A DNA stretch of 64,000 bases from Rhizobiaceae bacterium (GCA_016742175.1 JACVCH010000001.1:62001-126000), one strand, 5' to 3'; counted from the first letter of the stretch, positions 10,392-19,395 are shown. Notes: generated by a model from the sequence alone, not told the origin. Translations and numbers: made by a program.

Positions 10392-12218
10392 ATGATCGAG
10401 GGGATCTATCTCATCACCCTGATCGGCACGATGCTCGTGCTGGTCGCCGCCTTCTCCAGCCTGCTCGCCTTCCGCTTCGGCGCTCCGCTGCTTCTTCTCT
10501 TCCTCGGCATCGGGCTCGGCGCCGGCGTCGACGGGCTCGGCATCGCCTTCGACAATGCCGCAATCGCCTATTTCATCGGCTCGCTGGCGCTCGCCGTCAT
10601 CCTCTTCGATTCCGGCTTCGGCACGTCGATCCAGTCGTTTCGGCAGGCGGCCGGTCCCGCCATCGCTCTGGCGACGTCCGGCGTGCTCCTCACGGCAGGC
10701 ATCTTCGGCCTGATCGCGCATTATCTGATCGGCCTGCCGTGGATGGAATCGCTCCTTCTCGGCGCCATCGTCGGCTCGACCGATGCGGCCGCCGTGTTCT
10801 TCCTCCTGCGCATTGGCGGCATCCACATCCGCGACCGGGTGCGCTCCGCGCTCGAGGTCGAATCGGGCTCGAACGACCCGATGGCGATCTTCCTGACCAT
10901 CGCCCTCGTCGAACTGATCGCCTCCGGGGCGGGACTGGAGACGATCGGTCTCGAACTGCTTTTGCTCTTCTTCACGCAGATGGGCATCGGCCTCGTGGCG
11001 GGCCTTGCCGGCGGCCAGATGATCGTGTTCCTCGTCAACCGGCTGCAGATGGAGCGCGGCCTGTCGCCGATCTTCGTCCTGGCGCTGTCGCTGCTCGTCT
11101 TCTCCGTCACCGGCGCGATCGGCGGCTCGGGCTTCCTGGCCGTCTATGTCGCCGGCCTTTACGCCGGCAACCACAACATCCGCTCCGCGCCGACCCTGAA
11201 GCGCTTCCAGGACGGCATGACCTGGCTCGCGCAGATCATCATGTTCCTGATGCTCGGCCTTTTGGCGACGCCGTCCGAATTTCCGGCCATCGCCGTCTCG
11301 GCCGTCATCCTCGCGCTGGTGCTGATCTTCGTCGCCCGGCCGCTGGCGGTCTGGCTGTCGCTCTTGCCGTTCAACTTCCCGCGCGCGGAGACCGCCTTCA
11401 TCTCGTGGGTGGGCCTGCGCGGTGCGGTGTCGATCCTGCTCGCGCTCGTGCCGCTTCTGGGCAATCTCCAGAACGGCTCGATGTTCTTCAACTACGCCTT
11501 CATCATCGTCGTCGTCTCGCTGCTGATCCAGGGCTGGACGATCAACCCGCTCGCCAAGCGGCTCGGCCTCGTCGTGCCGCCGCGCATCGGCCCGGTCGAC
11601 AAGGTCGAGCTCGAACTGCCCGGCACCGCGCATCACGAACTCCTCGCCTACCGGGTCGTCGCCGATTCGCCCGTTGCCAAGGGCGAGCGCGTGCCGCGCT
11701 GGGCGCGCCCGTCGCTGGTCATCCGCGACGGCCATTCGATGCGCTATCAATATGCCGGACGTCTGCGTGCGGGCGACTATGTGTACCTCTTCATCTCCTC
11801 GCGCTATCCGCGCCTTCTCGACCGTCTCTTCGCCAGCCCCGCGCCGGTCGACGTCGACGACGCCGAGTTCTTCGGCGCCTTCGCGATCGACCCGAAGCGG
11901 CCGGCGCGCGACCTCGAGGCCGCCTATGGCCCGTCCCTGCGCGAGGGCGAGGAGGAACTGTCGATCGGCGACCTGATGATGGTGCGGCTCGGCGGGCGCG
12001 CCGAATATGCCGACCGCGTCTCGCTCGGCCCGGTCGAGCTCATCGTGCGCGACACCGACCAGGACGGCGACATCATCACCGTCGGCGTCTCGTTCGAGCC
12101 CGAACAGCGCGAGCCGCAGATCCCAGCCTTCCTGTCGCTGCGCGAGATGTTAATCCTCGTCAGGGGCTGGCTGAAGCCGGCGCCGAAGCCCGGCCCGGAC
12201 GACGCGCCGCAAGCCTGA
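10392..12218 (+). CDS. Potassium/proton antiporter, CPA1 family (NhaP2/CvrA-like)
   Basis: 608 residues. The first ~390 form 12 or 13 hydrophobic segments of a CPA1 cation/proton exchanger, with the ion-site region GAIVGSTDAAAVFFLL near residue 125 and VESGSNDPMAIF near residue 155. The FISWVGLRGAVSILLALVP segment near residue 335 is also typical. A cytosolic tail follows, with an RCK_C-like ligand domain (HHELLAYRVVADSPVAKG onward) and a CorC_HlyC-type domain (DAEFFGAFAIDPKRPARDL), exactly as in NhaP2-type K+/H+ antiporters. Its insertion between gap and pgk is probably incidental. It faces the inner membrane and likely helps control cytoplasmic K+ and pH. Confidence 0.9.
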   Translation: MIEGIYLITLIGTMLVLVAAFSSLLAFRFGAPLLLLFLGIGLGAGVDGLGIAFDNAAIAYFIGSLALAVILFDSGFGTSIQSFRQAAGPAIALATSGVLLTAGIFGLIAHYLIGLPWMESLLLGAIVGSTDAAAVFFLLRIGGIHIRDRVRSALEVESGSNDPMAIFLTIALVELIASGAGLETIGLELLLLFFTQMGIGLVAGLAGGQMIVFLVNRLQMERGLSPIFVLALSLLVFSVTGAIGGSGFLAVYVAGLYAGNHNIRSAPTLKRFQDGMTWLAQIIMFLMLGLLATPSEFPAIAVSAVILALVLIFVARPLAVWLSLLPFNFPRAETAFISWVGLRGAVSILLALVPLLGNLQNGSMFFNYAFIIVVVSLLIQGWTINPLAKRLGLVVPPRIGPVDKVELELPGTAHHELLAYRVVADSPVAKGERVPRWARPSLVIRDGHSMRYQYAGRLRAGDYVYLFISSRYPRLLDRLFASPAPVDVDDAEFFGAFAIDPKRPARDLEAAYGPSLREGEEELSIGDLMMVRLGGRAEYADRVSLGPVELIVRDTDQDGDIITVGVSFEPEQREPQIPAFLSLREMLILVRGWLKPAPKPGPDDAPQA

Positions 12219-12222
12219 AGGC

Positions 12223-12250
12223 TTGCACGCGAAGCTTTAGGCGGTATTGT
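12223..12250 (+). promoter_or_regulatory. Probable promoter of pgk
   Basis: TTGCAC at 12223-12228 and TATTGT at 12245-12250 with a 16-bp spacer lie 38 bp upstream of the pgk start. This suggests pgk has its own promoter just after the antiporter gene. Confidence 0.45.
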
Positions 12251-12287
12251 CCGCCGCAACTCATCCGCCCGTTTCGAAGGAGCCCCC

Positions 12288-13484
12288 ATGGCCGGTTTCC
12301 GCACGCTTGACGACATCGACGCCAAGTCCAGGCGCGTCCTGGTGCGCGTCGACCTCAACGTCCCGATGAATGAGGACGGCACCGTCTCCGACGCGACCCG
12401 CATCGAGCGCGTCGCGCCGACCATCACCGAGCTTTCCGACAAGGGCGCCAAGGTCATCCTGCTCGCCCATTTCGGCCGCCCGAAAGGCGCGGTCGTGCCC
12501 GACATGTCGCTGCAGCCGATCGCACAAGCCGTCGCCGACACGATCGGCCGCGAGGTGGCCTTCGCCGACAACTGCATCGGGCCGGCGGCCGCCAAAGCCG
12601 TGGACGCGATGAAGGACGGCGACATCCTCCTCCTGGAGAACACCCGCTTCCACAAGGGCGAGGAAAAGAACGACCCCGAATTCGCCAAGGCGCTCGCCGC
12701 AAACGGCGATCTCTACGTCAACGACGCCTTCTCCGCCGCGCACCGCGCCCATGCCTCGACCGAGGGGCTTGCGAAGCTCCTGCCTTCCTTTGCCGGCCGC
12801 ACCATGCAGGAAGAGCTGGAAGCGCTCGAAAAGGGCCTCGGCAAGCCGCAAAAGCCCGTCGTCGCCATCGTCGGCGGCGCCAAGGTCTCGACCAAGATCG
12901 ACCTTCTGATGAACCTCGTCACCAAGGTCGACGCGCTCGTCATCGGCGGCGGCATGGCCAACACGTTCCTGGCCGCCCGCGGCACAAATGTCGGCAAGTC
13001 GCTGTGCGAGCATGATCTCGCCGGTACGGCGAAGACGATCATGACCGAGGCCGCGCAGGCGGGCTGCGCCATCATCCTGCCGGTCGACGCCGTCGTCGCG
13101 CGCGAGTTCAAGGCGGGCGCTGCGAGCGAAACCGTCGCCGTCGAGAACGTACCTTCGGATGCGATGATCCTCGATGCGGGGCCGCAGTCCGTCATCCGCA
13201 TCAAGGAATGGATTGGCCGCGCCAACACGCTGGTCTGGAACGGCCCGCTCGGCGCGTTCGAGATCGAGCCCTTCGATAAGGCGACCATGGAAGCCGCCCG
13301 CTTCGCGGCGGCCGAGACGAAGTCCGGCAACCTCGTCTCCGTCGCCGGCGGCGGCGACACCGTCTCCGCGCTCAACCAGGCGGGTGCAGCCGACGACTTT
13401 TCCTACGTCTCGACCGCCGGCGGCGCGTTCCTGGAATGGATGGAAGGCAAGGAACTGCCGGGCGTCGCGGCGCTTTCGCGCTGA
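12288..13484 (+). CDS. pgk: Phosphoglycerate kinase
   Basis: 398 residues, full length. The family N-terminal pattern [21 protein letters not shown] is present near residue 12, then HFGRPKG near residue 63 and [10 protein letters not shown] near residue 117. The nucleotide-domain motifs [16 protein letters not shown] (near residue 190) and [13 protein letters not shown] (near residue 345) complete it. It makes ATP from 1,3-bisphosphoglycerate and ADP. An AAGGAG site precedes the ATG by 7 bp. It converges on pyk with 6 bp between stops. Confidence 0.97.
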   Translation: MAGFRTLDDIDAKSRRVLVRVDLNVPMNEDGTVSDATRIERVAPTITELSDKGAKVILLAHFGRPKGAVVPDMSLQPIAQAVADTIGREVAFADNCIGPAAAKAVDAMKDGDILLLENTRFHKGEEKNDPEFAKALAANGDLYVNDAFSAAHRAHASTEGLAKLLPSFAGRTMQEELEALEKGLGKPQKPVVAIVGGAKVSTKIDLLMNLVTKVDALVIGGGMANTFLAARGTNVGKSLCEHDLAGTAKTIMTEAAQAGCAIILPVDAVVAREFKAGAASETVAVENVPSDAMILDAGPQSVIRIKEWIGRANTLVWNGPLGAFEIEPFDKATMEAARFAAAETKSGNLVSVAGGGDTVSALNQAGAADDFSYVSTAGGAFLEWMEGKELPGVAALSR

Positions 13485-13502
13485 GCGGGCTTACAGTCCG
13501 CT
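13484..13502. terminator. Possible bidirectional terminator between pgk and pyk
   Basis: AGCGGGC (13484-13490) can pair with GTCCGCT (13496-13502) with one G-T wobble, followed on the plus strand by TTTT. It is short and overlaps the last codons of pyk, so it is only a possible terminator. Confidence 0.4.
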
Positions 13503-14927
13503 TTTGCCGTCCGACGCGATATAGGCGATCCGCAGCATGTTGGTCGCACCCGGCGTTCTGAGCGGCACGCCGGCGGTGATGATGATCCGGTCGCCCGGGC
13601 CGCCGAACTCCTCGCGATGGGCGATGCGGCAGGCGCGGTCGACGACATCGTCGAGGTCGCTCGCATCCTCCGTCACAACGCAATGCGTGCCCCACAGAAG
13701 CGACAGCCGCCGCGCGGTCTCGATCACCGGCGACAGCGCGATGATCGGCACCTGCGGGCGCTCGCGCGCGACGCGCAGGCCCGTCGTTCCCGATCCGGTG
13801 TAGCAGACGATGGCGGCAAGGTTCAGCGTGTCGGCGATCTGCCGCGCGGCGAGCGCGATGGCGTCCGGCCCGGTCGCTTCCGGTTCGGTGCGCTGGGCGT
13901 TGATGATGCCCGGATAGAGCGGATCGCGCTCGACCTGCACGGCGATCGCGTTCATCGTCGAGACGGCCTCGACCGGATACTGGCCGGCGGCCGATTCGGC
14001 CGAGAGCATGACCGCGTCGGCGCCCTCGAAGACCGCGATCGACACGTCCGAGACTTCCGCGCGCGTCGGCACCGGTGCGGAGATCATCGATTCCAGCATC
14101 TGCGTGGCGACGACGACCGGCTTGCCGGCGCGGCGCGCGGCGCGCGTGATCTGCTTCTGGATGCCGGGCACGGCTTCGAGCGGCATCTCGACGCCGAGAT
14201 CGCCGCGCGCCACCATCAGCGCATCGGACAGTTCGATGATCTCGGCCAGCCGCGCGACGGCCTGCGGCTTTTCGATCTTGGACATGATCGCGGCGCGGCC
14301 GCGCGCGATCTTGCGCACCTCGGCGATGTCCTCGGGCCGCTGGACGAAGGACAGCGCCACCCAGTCGACGCCGGTCGCCAGCACCGCGTCGAGGTCCTTG
14401 CGGTCCTTCTCGGTCAGCGCGCCGACGGGCAGTTCGGTGTCGGGCAGCGAAACGCCCTTGCGGTCGGAAATTTTGGTGCCGGAGATGACGGTGCAGCGCA
14501 CCTTGCGCCCGTCCGTCTCCTCGACGCGCAGCGCCAGGCGGCCGTCGTCGATCAAGAGCCGGTGCCCCGGCTCGACGGAGGAGAGGATTTCGGGATGCGG
14601 GAGCTGGACGCGGGTGGCGTTGCCCGGCGCCTTGTCGTCGTCCAACGTGAAGCTCTGGCCGATCTCGAGCGTCTCCGCGCCGTTCTCGAACTTGCCGACG
14701 CGCAGCTTCGGCCCCTGCAGGTCGGCGAGGATGCCGATCGGGCGCTGCACCTCCGCCTCGACCTTGCGCAGCCGCTCGACCAGCGTGCGCATCAGCTCAT
14801 GGCTCGAATGGCTCATATTGATGCGGAAGACGTCGGCGCCCGCATCGAAGAGCTTGCGGATCATCTTTTCGTCCGAGGATGCCGGACCGAGGGTTGCGAG
14901 GATCTTGACCTTGCGGCTGCGTCTCAT
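13491..14927 (-). CDS. pyk: Pyruvate kinase
   Basis: 478 residues. The start RRSRKVKILATLGPASSDEK is the conserved N-terminus. MSKIEKPQAVARLAEII near residue 220 carries the catalytic Lys, VARGDLGVEMP near residue 245 the metal-binding Asp, and PVVVATQMLESMI near residue 275 the family motif. It converts phosphoenolpyruvate and ADP to pyruvate and ATP. The start overlaps the stop of the upstream DUF1036 gene as ATGA, so both are on one transcript, an arrangement conserved in Hyphomicrobiales. Confidence 0.96.
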   Translation of the reverse strand: MRRSRKVKILATLGPASSDEKMIRKLFDAGADVFRINMSHSSHELMRTLVERLRKVEAEVQRPIGILADLQGPKLRVGKFENGAETLEIGQSFTLDDDKAPGNATRVQLPHPEILSSVEPGHRLLIDDGRLALRVEETDGRKVRCTVISGTKISDRKGVSLPDTELPVGALTEKDRKDLDAVLATGVDWVALSFVQRPEDIAEVRKIARGRAAIMSKIEKPQAVARLAEIIELSDALMVARGDLGVEMPLEAVPGIQKQITRAARRAGKPVVVATQMLESMISAPVPTRAEVSDVSIAVFEGADAVMLSAESAAGQYPVEAVSTMNAIAVQVERDPLYPGIINAQRTEPEATGPDAIALAARQIADTLNLAAIVCYTGSGTTGLRVARERPQVPIIALSPVIETARRLSLLWGTHCVVTEDASDLDDVVDRACRIAHREEFGGPGDRIIITAGVPLRTPGATNMLRIAYIASDGKSGL

Positions 14928-15514
14928 TCGGTTTCACCCGGCGTTGCGCCGTTAGGGGTCTCGTTCGGCGTTGCCCCGTTGGGGGTCTGGCTCGGCGTGG
15001 CGCCGTTCGAAGGGGCGGTGCCGCCGGTCACGGTCGGCAGGCCGTTGCCGGACGGCTCGTCGGTCAACTGCACCATCCAGCTCGACTGTTCGCGGGTGTC
15101 GTATTCCTGGAATCCGGCGCGCTGGAAGCCGCGCGCGAAGCAGTCGCCGGGGCCGGAAATCTTGAACTCGCGCTCGGCCACGCACATGTTGACCTCGCCT
15201 TCCCAGCGCCCGCCGCGCTCGGCGTCCTCGGCGTAGAGATAGTAGTAGCGCGAGGCGAGGGCGCCTTCGATCAGCGTCTTGCAGCTCGACGCCTCGATGT
15301 GCCACCAGCCCTCGGTGACCCAGCCCGCCTGCGCGCGATAGCCGATCGCCACACCGACGAGGCTTTGCGTGGCGTTACAGACGCGAAAGTCGGCAAGGGC
15401 GGGAACGGCGCTTGCGCCGAGGCCGAGCCCGGCCGCGATCGCCACGAGAGGCGCGCGCCTTTTGACCCATCCGGCGATGGGGCGAAGCAGGCGCGTGAAG
15501 CTTGAAATCAGCAT
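14924..15514 (-). CDS. DUF1036 family exported protein with a repeat tail
   Basis: 196 residues. A signal-like hydrophobic segment (residues 19-38) ends in VPALADF, then the DUF1036 domain (FRVCNATQSLVGVAIGYR, WWHIEASSC, YYYLYAEDAERGG) with four Cys that probably form disulfides in the periplasm. DUF1036 is uncharacterised. The C-terminal 27 residues are three 9-residue repeats of NGATPxxTx type, a low-complexity tail not typical of the domain. The ATG at 15514 is chosen because the longer in-frame extension has no family sequence and would bury the signal peptide. It is translationally coupled to pyk. Confidence 0.85.
   Translation of the reverse strand: MLISSFTRLLRPIAGWVKRRAPLVAIAAGLGLGASAVPALADFRVCNATQSLVGVAIGYRAQAGWVTEGWWHIEASSCKTLIEGALASRYYYLYAEDAERGGRWEGEVNMCVAEREFKISGPGDCFARGFQRAGFQEYDTREQSSWMVQLTDEPSGNGLPTVTGGTAPSNGATPSQTPNGATPNETPNGATPGETE
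14927..15007 (-). repeat. Three 27-bp tandem coding repeats
   Basis: The DUF1036 tail codes for NGATPSQTP, NGATPNETP and NGATPGETE. The three nucleotide units differ only at a few positions, so copy-number change by slippage is likely between strains. Confidence 0.7.
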
Positions 15515-15705
15515 GGTTTCAACCTTTTCGGCAATCGGCCGGACCTTGTCAACGCGCGATGCGCGTGGCGCAAATCGATTTAGGCCGATCGTCAGCCACG
15601 ATCTTGTCGCATGGATGACATTGCACCAGCCTTGCGTCCCACTCGATTTTGCGTCCATGACAGATCAAGACGTTCCCCCTTGCCTGCATCAGGACCCGCC
15701 ATTCC

Positions 15706-16521
15706 ATGACACGCGCCGCCCTCTTCAACCCCGTCGAACTCGTCGATGGCGACCGTAAGCGCGGACTGGTGCTCCTCGCCGACCATGCCCGCAATTCGCT
15801 GCCCGACGAATATGGCGACCTCGGCCTGCCGAAGAGCGAATTTGCCCGCCACATCGCCTATGACATCGGCGTCGAGATGGTGACGCGCGCGCTCGCCGCG
15901 CGGCTCCACGCGCCGGCGGTGATGGCGACCTATTCGCGGCTTCTCATCGATCCCAATCGCGGCGAGGACGATCCGACGCTGATCCGCCAGCTCTATGACG
16001 GCACGATCGTGCCGGCGAACTACCCGATGAGCGCGGCCGAGCGCGAGCGCCGGCTGGAGCGCTACTACCGGCCCTATCACGATGCGGTGGGCGCGCTCGT
16101 CGCTTCGGTCGCCCATGCGAGCGGCTGTGCGCCGTTCATCGTCTCGGTCCACTCCTTCACGCCCACGATGCAGGGCCGGCAGCGGCCGTGGGAGATCGGC
16201 ATCCTGTGGGATTCGGACCCGCGCGCGGTCGAGCCGATGCTGGCCGCGCTCAGCGCCGACCCGGCGCTGACGGTCGGCGACAACGAGCCCTATGACGGCG
16301 CGCTTCGCGGCGACACCATGTTCAAGCACGCCATCGTCGAGGGCTACGCGCATCTCCTGATCGAGATCCGGCAGGATCTGATCGCCGACCAGACCGGCGC
16401 CGACGCCTGGGCCGACCGGCTGGCGCCGATCCTTGACGCGATCAATGCCGATCCCGACATTCATGTCGCGCGGCAGTTCGGCTCGCGCACCGGGCCGGTC
16501 CTCGAAGGAGAAAAGCGATGA
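15706..16521 (+). CDS. N-formylglutamate amidohydrolase family protein
   Basis: 271 residues. The N-terminal region contains LLADHARNSLPDEYGDLGLP, the metal-site motif of the family, followed by IDPNRGEDDPTLI near residue 83 and IVSVHSFTPTMQGRQRPWEIG near residue 145, with the second conserved metal-ligand His. LLIEIRQDLIAD sits near residue 205. The family hydrolyses N-formylglutamate or related N-acyl amino acids. No histidine-degradation genes are nearby; the place next to DUF1244 and pyk is a conserved Hyphomicrobiales neighbourhood, so a housekeeping role other than Hut catabolism is plausible. Confidence 0.85.
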   Translation: MTRAALFNPVELVDGDRKRGLVLLADHARNSLPDEYGDLGLPKSEFARHIAYDIGVEMVTRALAARLHAPAVMATYSRLLIDPNRGEDDPTLIRQLYDGTIVPANYPMSAAERERRLERYYRPYHDAVGALVASVAHASGCAPFIVSVHSFTPTMQGRQRPWEIGILWDSDPRAVEPMLAALSADPALTVGDNEPYDGALRGDTMFKHAIVEGYAHLLIEIRQDLIADQTGADAWADRLAPILDAINADPDIHVARQFGSRTGPVLEGEKR

Positions 16522-16826
16522 CGGAACTCACCGACAGGCAACGCGAGGCCTATGAGGCGGCGGCCTTTCGCCGGCTCTTGTCCCATCTGCGCGAGCGCAG
16601 CGACGTCCAGAACATCGATCTGATGAACCTTGCCGGCTTTTGCCGCAACTGCCTGTCCAACTGGTATCGCGACGCGGCCGAGGCCGACGGCGCGTCGCTG
16701 TCGAAGGACGAGGCGCGCGAGATCGTCTACGGCATGCCGTATGTCGAGTGGCAGGCGAAGCACCAGACCGAGGCGAGCGGATCACAATTGTCCGCATTCG
16801 AGACGAACCGCCCGAAAGACCATTGA
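16518..16826 (+). CDS. DUF1244 family protein
   Basis: 102 residues. The DUF1244 signature is clear: FRRLLSHLRERSDVQNIDLMNLAGFCRNCLSNWY and then DEAREIVYGMPYVEWQAKHQ. It is a small, soluble helical protein with a CxxC pair (CRNC) that could bind a metal; its function is unknown. The start overlaps the stop of the amidohydrolase gene as ATGA, so the two are translationally coupled. The last ~15 residues are beyond the usual domain. Confidence 0.88.
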   Translation: MTELTDRQREAYEAAAFRRLLSHLRERSDVQNIDLMNLAGFCRNCLSNWYRDAAEADGASLSKDEAREIVYGMPYVEWQAKHQTEASGSQLSAFETNRPKDH

Positions 16827-16958
16827 CCCGTTCGCGGCACTGGGGCAACCAAGCGCCCGATCCCTCCGGCTGCGCACGACGTCCTTGCGACCCGCCCTTC
16901 GGAGCCGTCCCCAATCATGCGGCGCACCCGCCCGCTCCCGAACCACACGAGGTCGACC

Positions 16959-17108
16959 ATGGATGACGTAACAGCAACGCAGGACACCGTCGCGGCCGCC
17001 GAACTGCGCCAGTTGATCGAGCGCGTCGAGCGCCTCGAAGAGGAAAAGACCGCGCTCCAGGACGACATCAAGGAAGTGATGGCCGAGGCCAAGGGCCGGG
17101 GTTTCTGA
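16959..17108 (+). pseudogene. gapR: gapR (DUF2312) truncated after codon 49
   Basis: The 49 codons match the N-terminal coiled coil of GapR, ending at [11 protein letters not shown] and then a stop. Full members run about 85 residues and continue with a D-x-K/A-x-(L/I)R basic segment and an RQEEEAILELY tail. The reading frame stops at exactly the point where the family sequence would continue, and the following DNA is unlike it. This looks like an insertion or deletion junction inside the ancestral chromosomal gapR, not a point mutation. Codon use matches the upstream genes. A short helical product may still be made, but the basic DNA-contacting half is missing. Confidence 0.75.
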
Positions 17109-17121
17109 TCCCTCCCCAAAT

Positions 17122-17166
17122 CTGTAGCACGTGTTTAGCTACAGTCACTTAACACGCTACATGTAG
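17122..17166. repeat. Nested inverted repeats upstream of the intact gapR
   Basis: CTGTAGC (17122-17128) and GCTACAG (17138-17144) form a perfect 7-bp inverted repeat with a 9-bp spacer. Next to it CTACATGTAG (17157-17166) is a perfect 10-bp palindrome sharing the same TGTAG core. Three or four TGTAG half-sites in 45 bp look like an operator for a dimeric repressor or the end of an inserted element. They lie 80-125 bp upstream of the gapR start. Confidence 0.5.
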
Positions 17167-17245
17167 CTGCTGCACGCAGAGCTCTTGTAGTCATGAGCAA
17201 TGAGGACCTCCAGGTCCTCCCAGACGTTAAGATGGATACAGACAA

Positions 17246-17503
17246 GTGGTGGATGAAGTTTCTGACAGCACGCATGAGGTAGCGGCCGGCCAACTCCGCG
17301 CGTTTATCGAGAGGATCGAACGTCTCGAAGAAGAGAAAAAAGCTCTGGCCGACGACATCAAGGAGGTTTACGCGGAGGCCAAAGGCACCGGTTTCGAAGT
17401 TTCGGCCATCCGTCAGCTCGTCCGATTGAGAAAGCAGGACCCGTCGGATCGCCAGGAGGCCGAGGCAATTCTGGAACTCTACAAAGCCGCACTTGGCATG
17501 TAG
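17246..17503 (+). CDS. gapR: GapR-family (DUF2312) nucleoid-associated protein, complete second copy
   Basis: 85 residues, full family length. The coiled coil [31 protein letters not shown] is followed by the basic DNA-binding half ([17 protein letters not shown]) and the conserved [15 protein letters not shown] end. GapR binds over-twisted DNA in front of replication forks and RNA polymerase in Caulobacter. The start is GTG at 17246: an upstream in-frame stop at 17228 rules out a longer version. Codons differ widely from the truncated copy over the same protein motif, so this is an acquired homologue, not a tandem duplication. It directly follows the junction where the first copy is cut. Confidence 0.88.
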   Translation: MVDEVSDSTHEVAAGQLRAFIERIERLEEEKKALADDIKEVYAEAKGTGFEVSAIRQLVRLRKQDPSDRQEAEAILELYKAALGM

Positions 17504-17637
17504 ATCGGCCCAGCCTCAACTAGAACGCAGTGACATTGTGAGGGCCCCGAGCAACGAGCGCGCGGATCGCCGAGCACCTTTGCCCGGGCCCCGAACCGTC
17601 ACGAATACTTCGGTTCGATTTCACGTCGGCTCGCTGA

Positions 17638-18510
17638 TCAATTCCGCATAGGTTTCTTCGCCAATTTGTCGGACGAAAGATCAATCGTGATATGCCACGA
17701 GAAACCGTTGATCTGCTCGTCCGAGCGATATTTGTACCCGTAGGGATTGCAAACGAGACATGTCCGGCCAACTGTCTGACGGTGCGCTCGATGTGTGTGA
17801 CCATACACCCAAAGTTCGGGGCCACGACCATCGGATAGGATGTCACCGAATGCGTCTGCCGAATTCGTAAAGCAACAACTCAGCCGAGAATTCCGATAGA
17901 ACGGCGGCTCACCTGCCGGATGTGGAACATGATGGCTGACCACCACCGTCTTTCCGGCATGTTGCCGGGAAAGAGATGACCGCAGAAATGCTTTGGATTC
18001 GCGATGCATGGTGAGAACCGCTTGCGCGTCCAAACCGGGTACTCGTCCATAGTCCGGGATCGATTCTTCGGCGTCCTTCATGTTCTCAGCGACGGTTTCC
18101 CTCGGACAGTTCCCGATGCCACGTCCATTGTTGTCGTGAGCGAAATCTGTCCAAAGCGTCGCACCAAGAAATCTGACATCTCCCCGGACCATTTCGCTAT
18201 CATCGAGAACGTACACAAGCTGGCCCGCGTCACGGATGTCGTGGGAGAGTCGGCTCATGGTCTGGCGATCATTAAGGATTCCACGGCGGTAGCCAGAGCG
18301 ATGAGGGTGAACATAATACTCGTGATTGCCCGGCACGAAGATCACTGGCAGGCCGTACCGACCAACAATCAACCGCAGTTCAGCCCCTACTCTTTCGGCG
18401 TGGGTAAGGTCGCCCGCTATGACGATAACGTCTGCCCCTGCTGGAGCGCTGAGCGGATATTGCACGGATTGCATTTCGCAGTGCAGGTCACTCCAAATCC
18501 ACAGTCGCAT
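17638..18510 (-). CDS. Metallophosphoesterase (calcineurin-like)
   Basis: 290 residues with all five metallophosphoesterase motifs in order: WSDLHCE (residue 6), AGDLTH (residue 32), PGNHEYY (residue 60), SHHVPHP (about residue 190) and GHTHRAH (about residue 237). It lacks a signal peptide and so is cytosolic. The family hydrolyses phosphomonoesters or diesters with a dimetal centre; the substrate is unknown. It sits in the accessory segment, convergent to the intact gapR. Lower GC and looser codon use than the upstream core genes suggest horizontal acquisition. Confidence 0.85.
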   Translation of the reverse strand: MRLWIWSDLHCEMQSVQYPLSAPAGADVIVIAGDLTHAERVGAELRLIVGRYGLPVIFVPGNHEYYVHPHRSGYRRGILNDRQTMSRLSHDIRDAGQLVYVLDDSEMVRGDVRFLGATLWTDFAHDNNGRGIGNCPRETVAENMKDAEESIPDYGRVPGLDAQAVLTMHRESKAFLRSSLSRQHAGKTVVVSHHVPHPAGEPPFYRNSRLSCCFTNSADAFGDILSDGRGPELWVYGHTHRAHRQTVGRTCLVCNPYGYKYRSDEQINGFSWHITIDLSSDKLAKKPMRN

Positions 18511-18618
18511 TAGCCGCCCTCTCCGCGATGCCTCGTCCTGAGGAGCTTGAGAAACGTGTAATCAAGCTCGCGGGTGCGGGCGTCGGATTGGTGGAAATCC
18601 GATTGGATCCTGTGTCAT

Positions 18619-19395
18619 CTATCCGGCGTTCGGTGAAGCAAGGCGGTCACATACGACAGGGTTTACCGTGACCCCATACGGATTGTCGGATGCTCTTGCA
18701 GGACGGAAACGTAAGTGATCACCGTTCCCGCAGTTTATGCACCGGTAGGATGACAGGTCGGCGCGCCTACCAGCATAATGACGTTGTTGATCCTGAGGTG
18801 AGAGGCGATCGAAATACCGGTTGAAGGACTCGATCATCCTCTCCGCTTCGGCACGCGTTACTGCGTAGGAAATCCATCCGCAGTCAAGACAGATGATCTC
18901 ATTTGGCCCTGCTTCATTGTGCAGTGATCGATCGCTTCCGCGGTTGTGCTGCTGGGCCAACAGTCCGGTAACGATACCGGGTGAAACGGGGTTCGCATTG
19001 TCCCCCGGGCTAGGTTTTCCTGACTGCGAGATCGCATATTCCAACCCCGAAAGAGTCCCAATCCCGAAATCCCCAACCCCGTACCTGTCACTACACCAAT
19101 TCAGGAGCGCATCGAGGGCTGGCCACGCAATCTCACCTTTCGGCGCTCGCCCGAGAAGCCTGTATCGCCGATGTAGGCAGTCCGTGACCGTGAGGCACGA
19201 ACCAAGGTGGACAGGGTACGCGGCGTCCAATTGCTGGCCAACTTCGTCATCAACCGGCGATGTAAGCTTCTCCAACCTATCCGAGCACAAACCGGTGCCT
19301 TGGGCGTCCAAGCCCATAACGACAAAAAATGGCGTTTCGCTTGCTGAACCGAAACTGATCAAGGTCCAGCGGTCAACATCGACAGTCTCAAGCAT
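18619..19395 (-). CDS. Hypothetical protein with two CxxC pairs
   Basis: 258 residues, family not recognised. The C-terminal third has CLDCGW and CINCGNGDHL about 60 residues apart, enough for a zinc-ribbon-like knuckle. The N-terminal half has a soluble alpha/beta pattern (RWTLISFGSASETPFFVVMGLD). No signal peptide. The ATG at 19395 is favoured because GGGGA lies 9 bp upstream and the start overlaps the upstream gene's stop in ATGCTTGA, a coupling arrangement; an earlier in-frame ATG would extend it by nine residues. Forms a two-gene operon with the gene ending at 19388. No function is proposed. Confidence 0.65.
   Translation of the reverse strand: MLETVDVDRWTLISFGSASETPFFVVMGLDAQGTGLCSDRLEKLTSPVDDEVGQQLDAAYPVHLGSCLTVTDCLHRRYRLLGRAPKGEIAWPALDALLNWCSDRYGVGDFGIGTLSGLEYAISQSGKPSPGDNANPVSPGIVTGLLAQQHNRGSDRSLHNEAGPNEIICLDCGWISYAVTRAEAERMIESFNRYFDRLSPQDQQRHYAGRRADLSSYRCINCGNGDHLRFRPARASDNPYGVTVNPVVCDRLASPNAG

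Noticed and set aside
10341-11750. A long minus-strand frame opposite the antiporter gene
   Set aside because: Asp/Arg/Gln-rich composition typical of the complement of a membrane protein gene; no domain seen.
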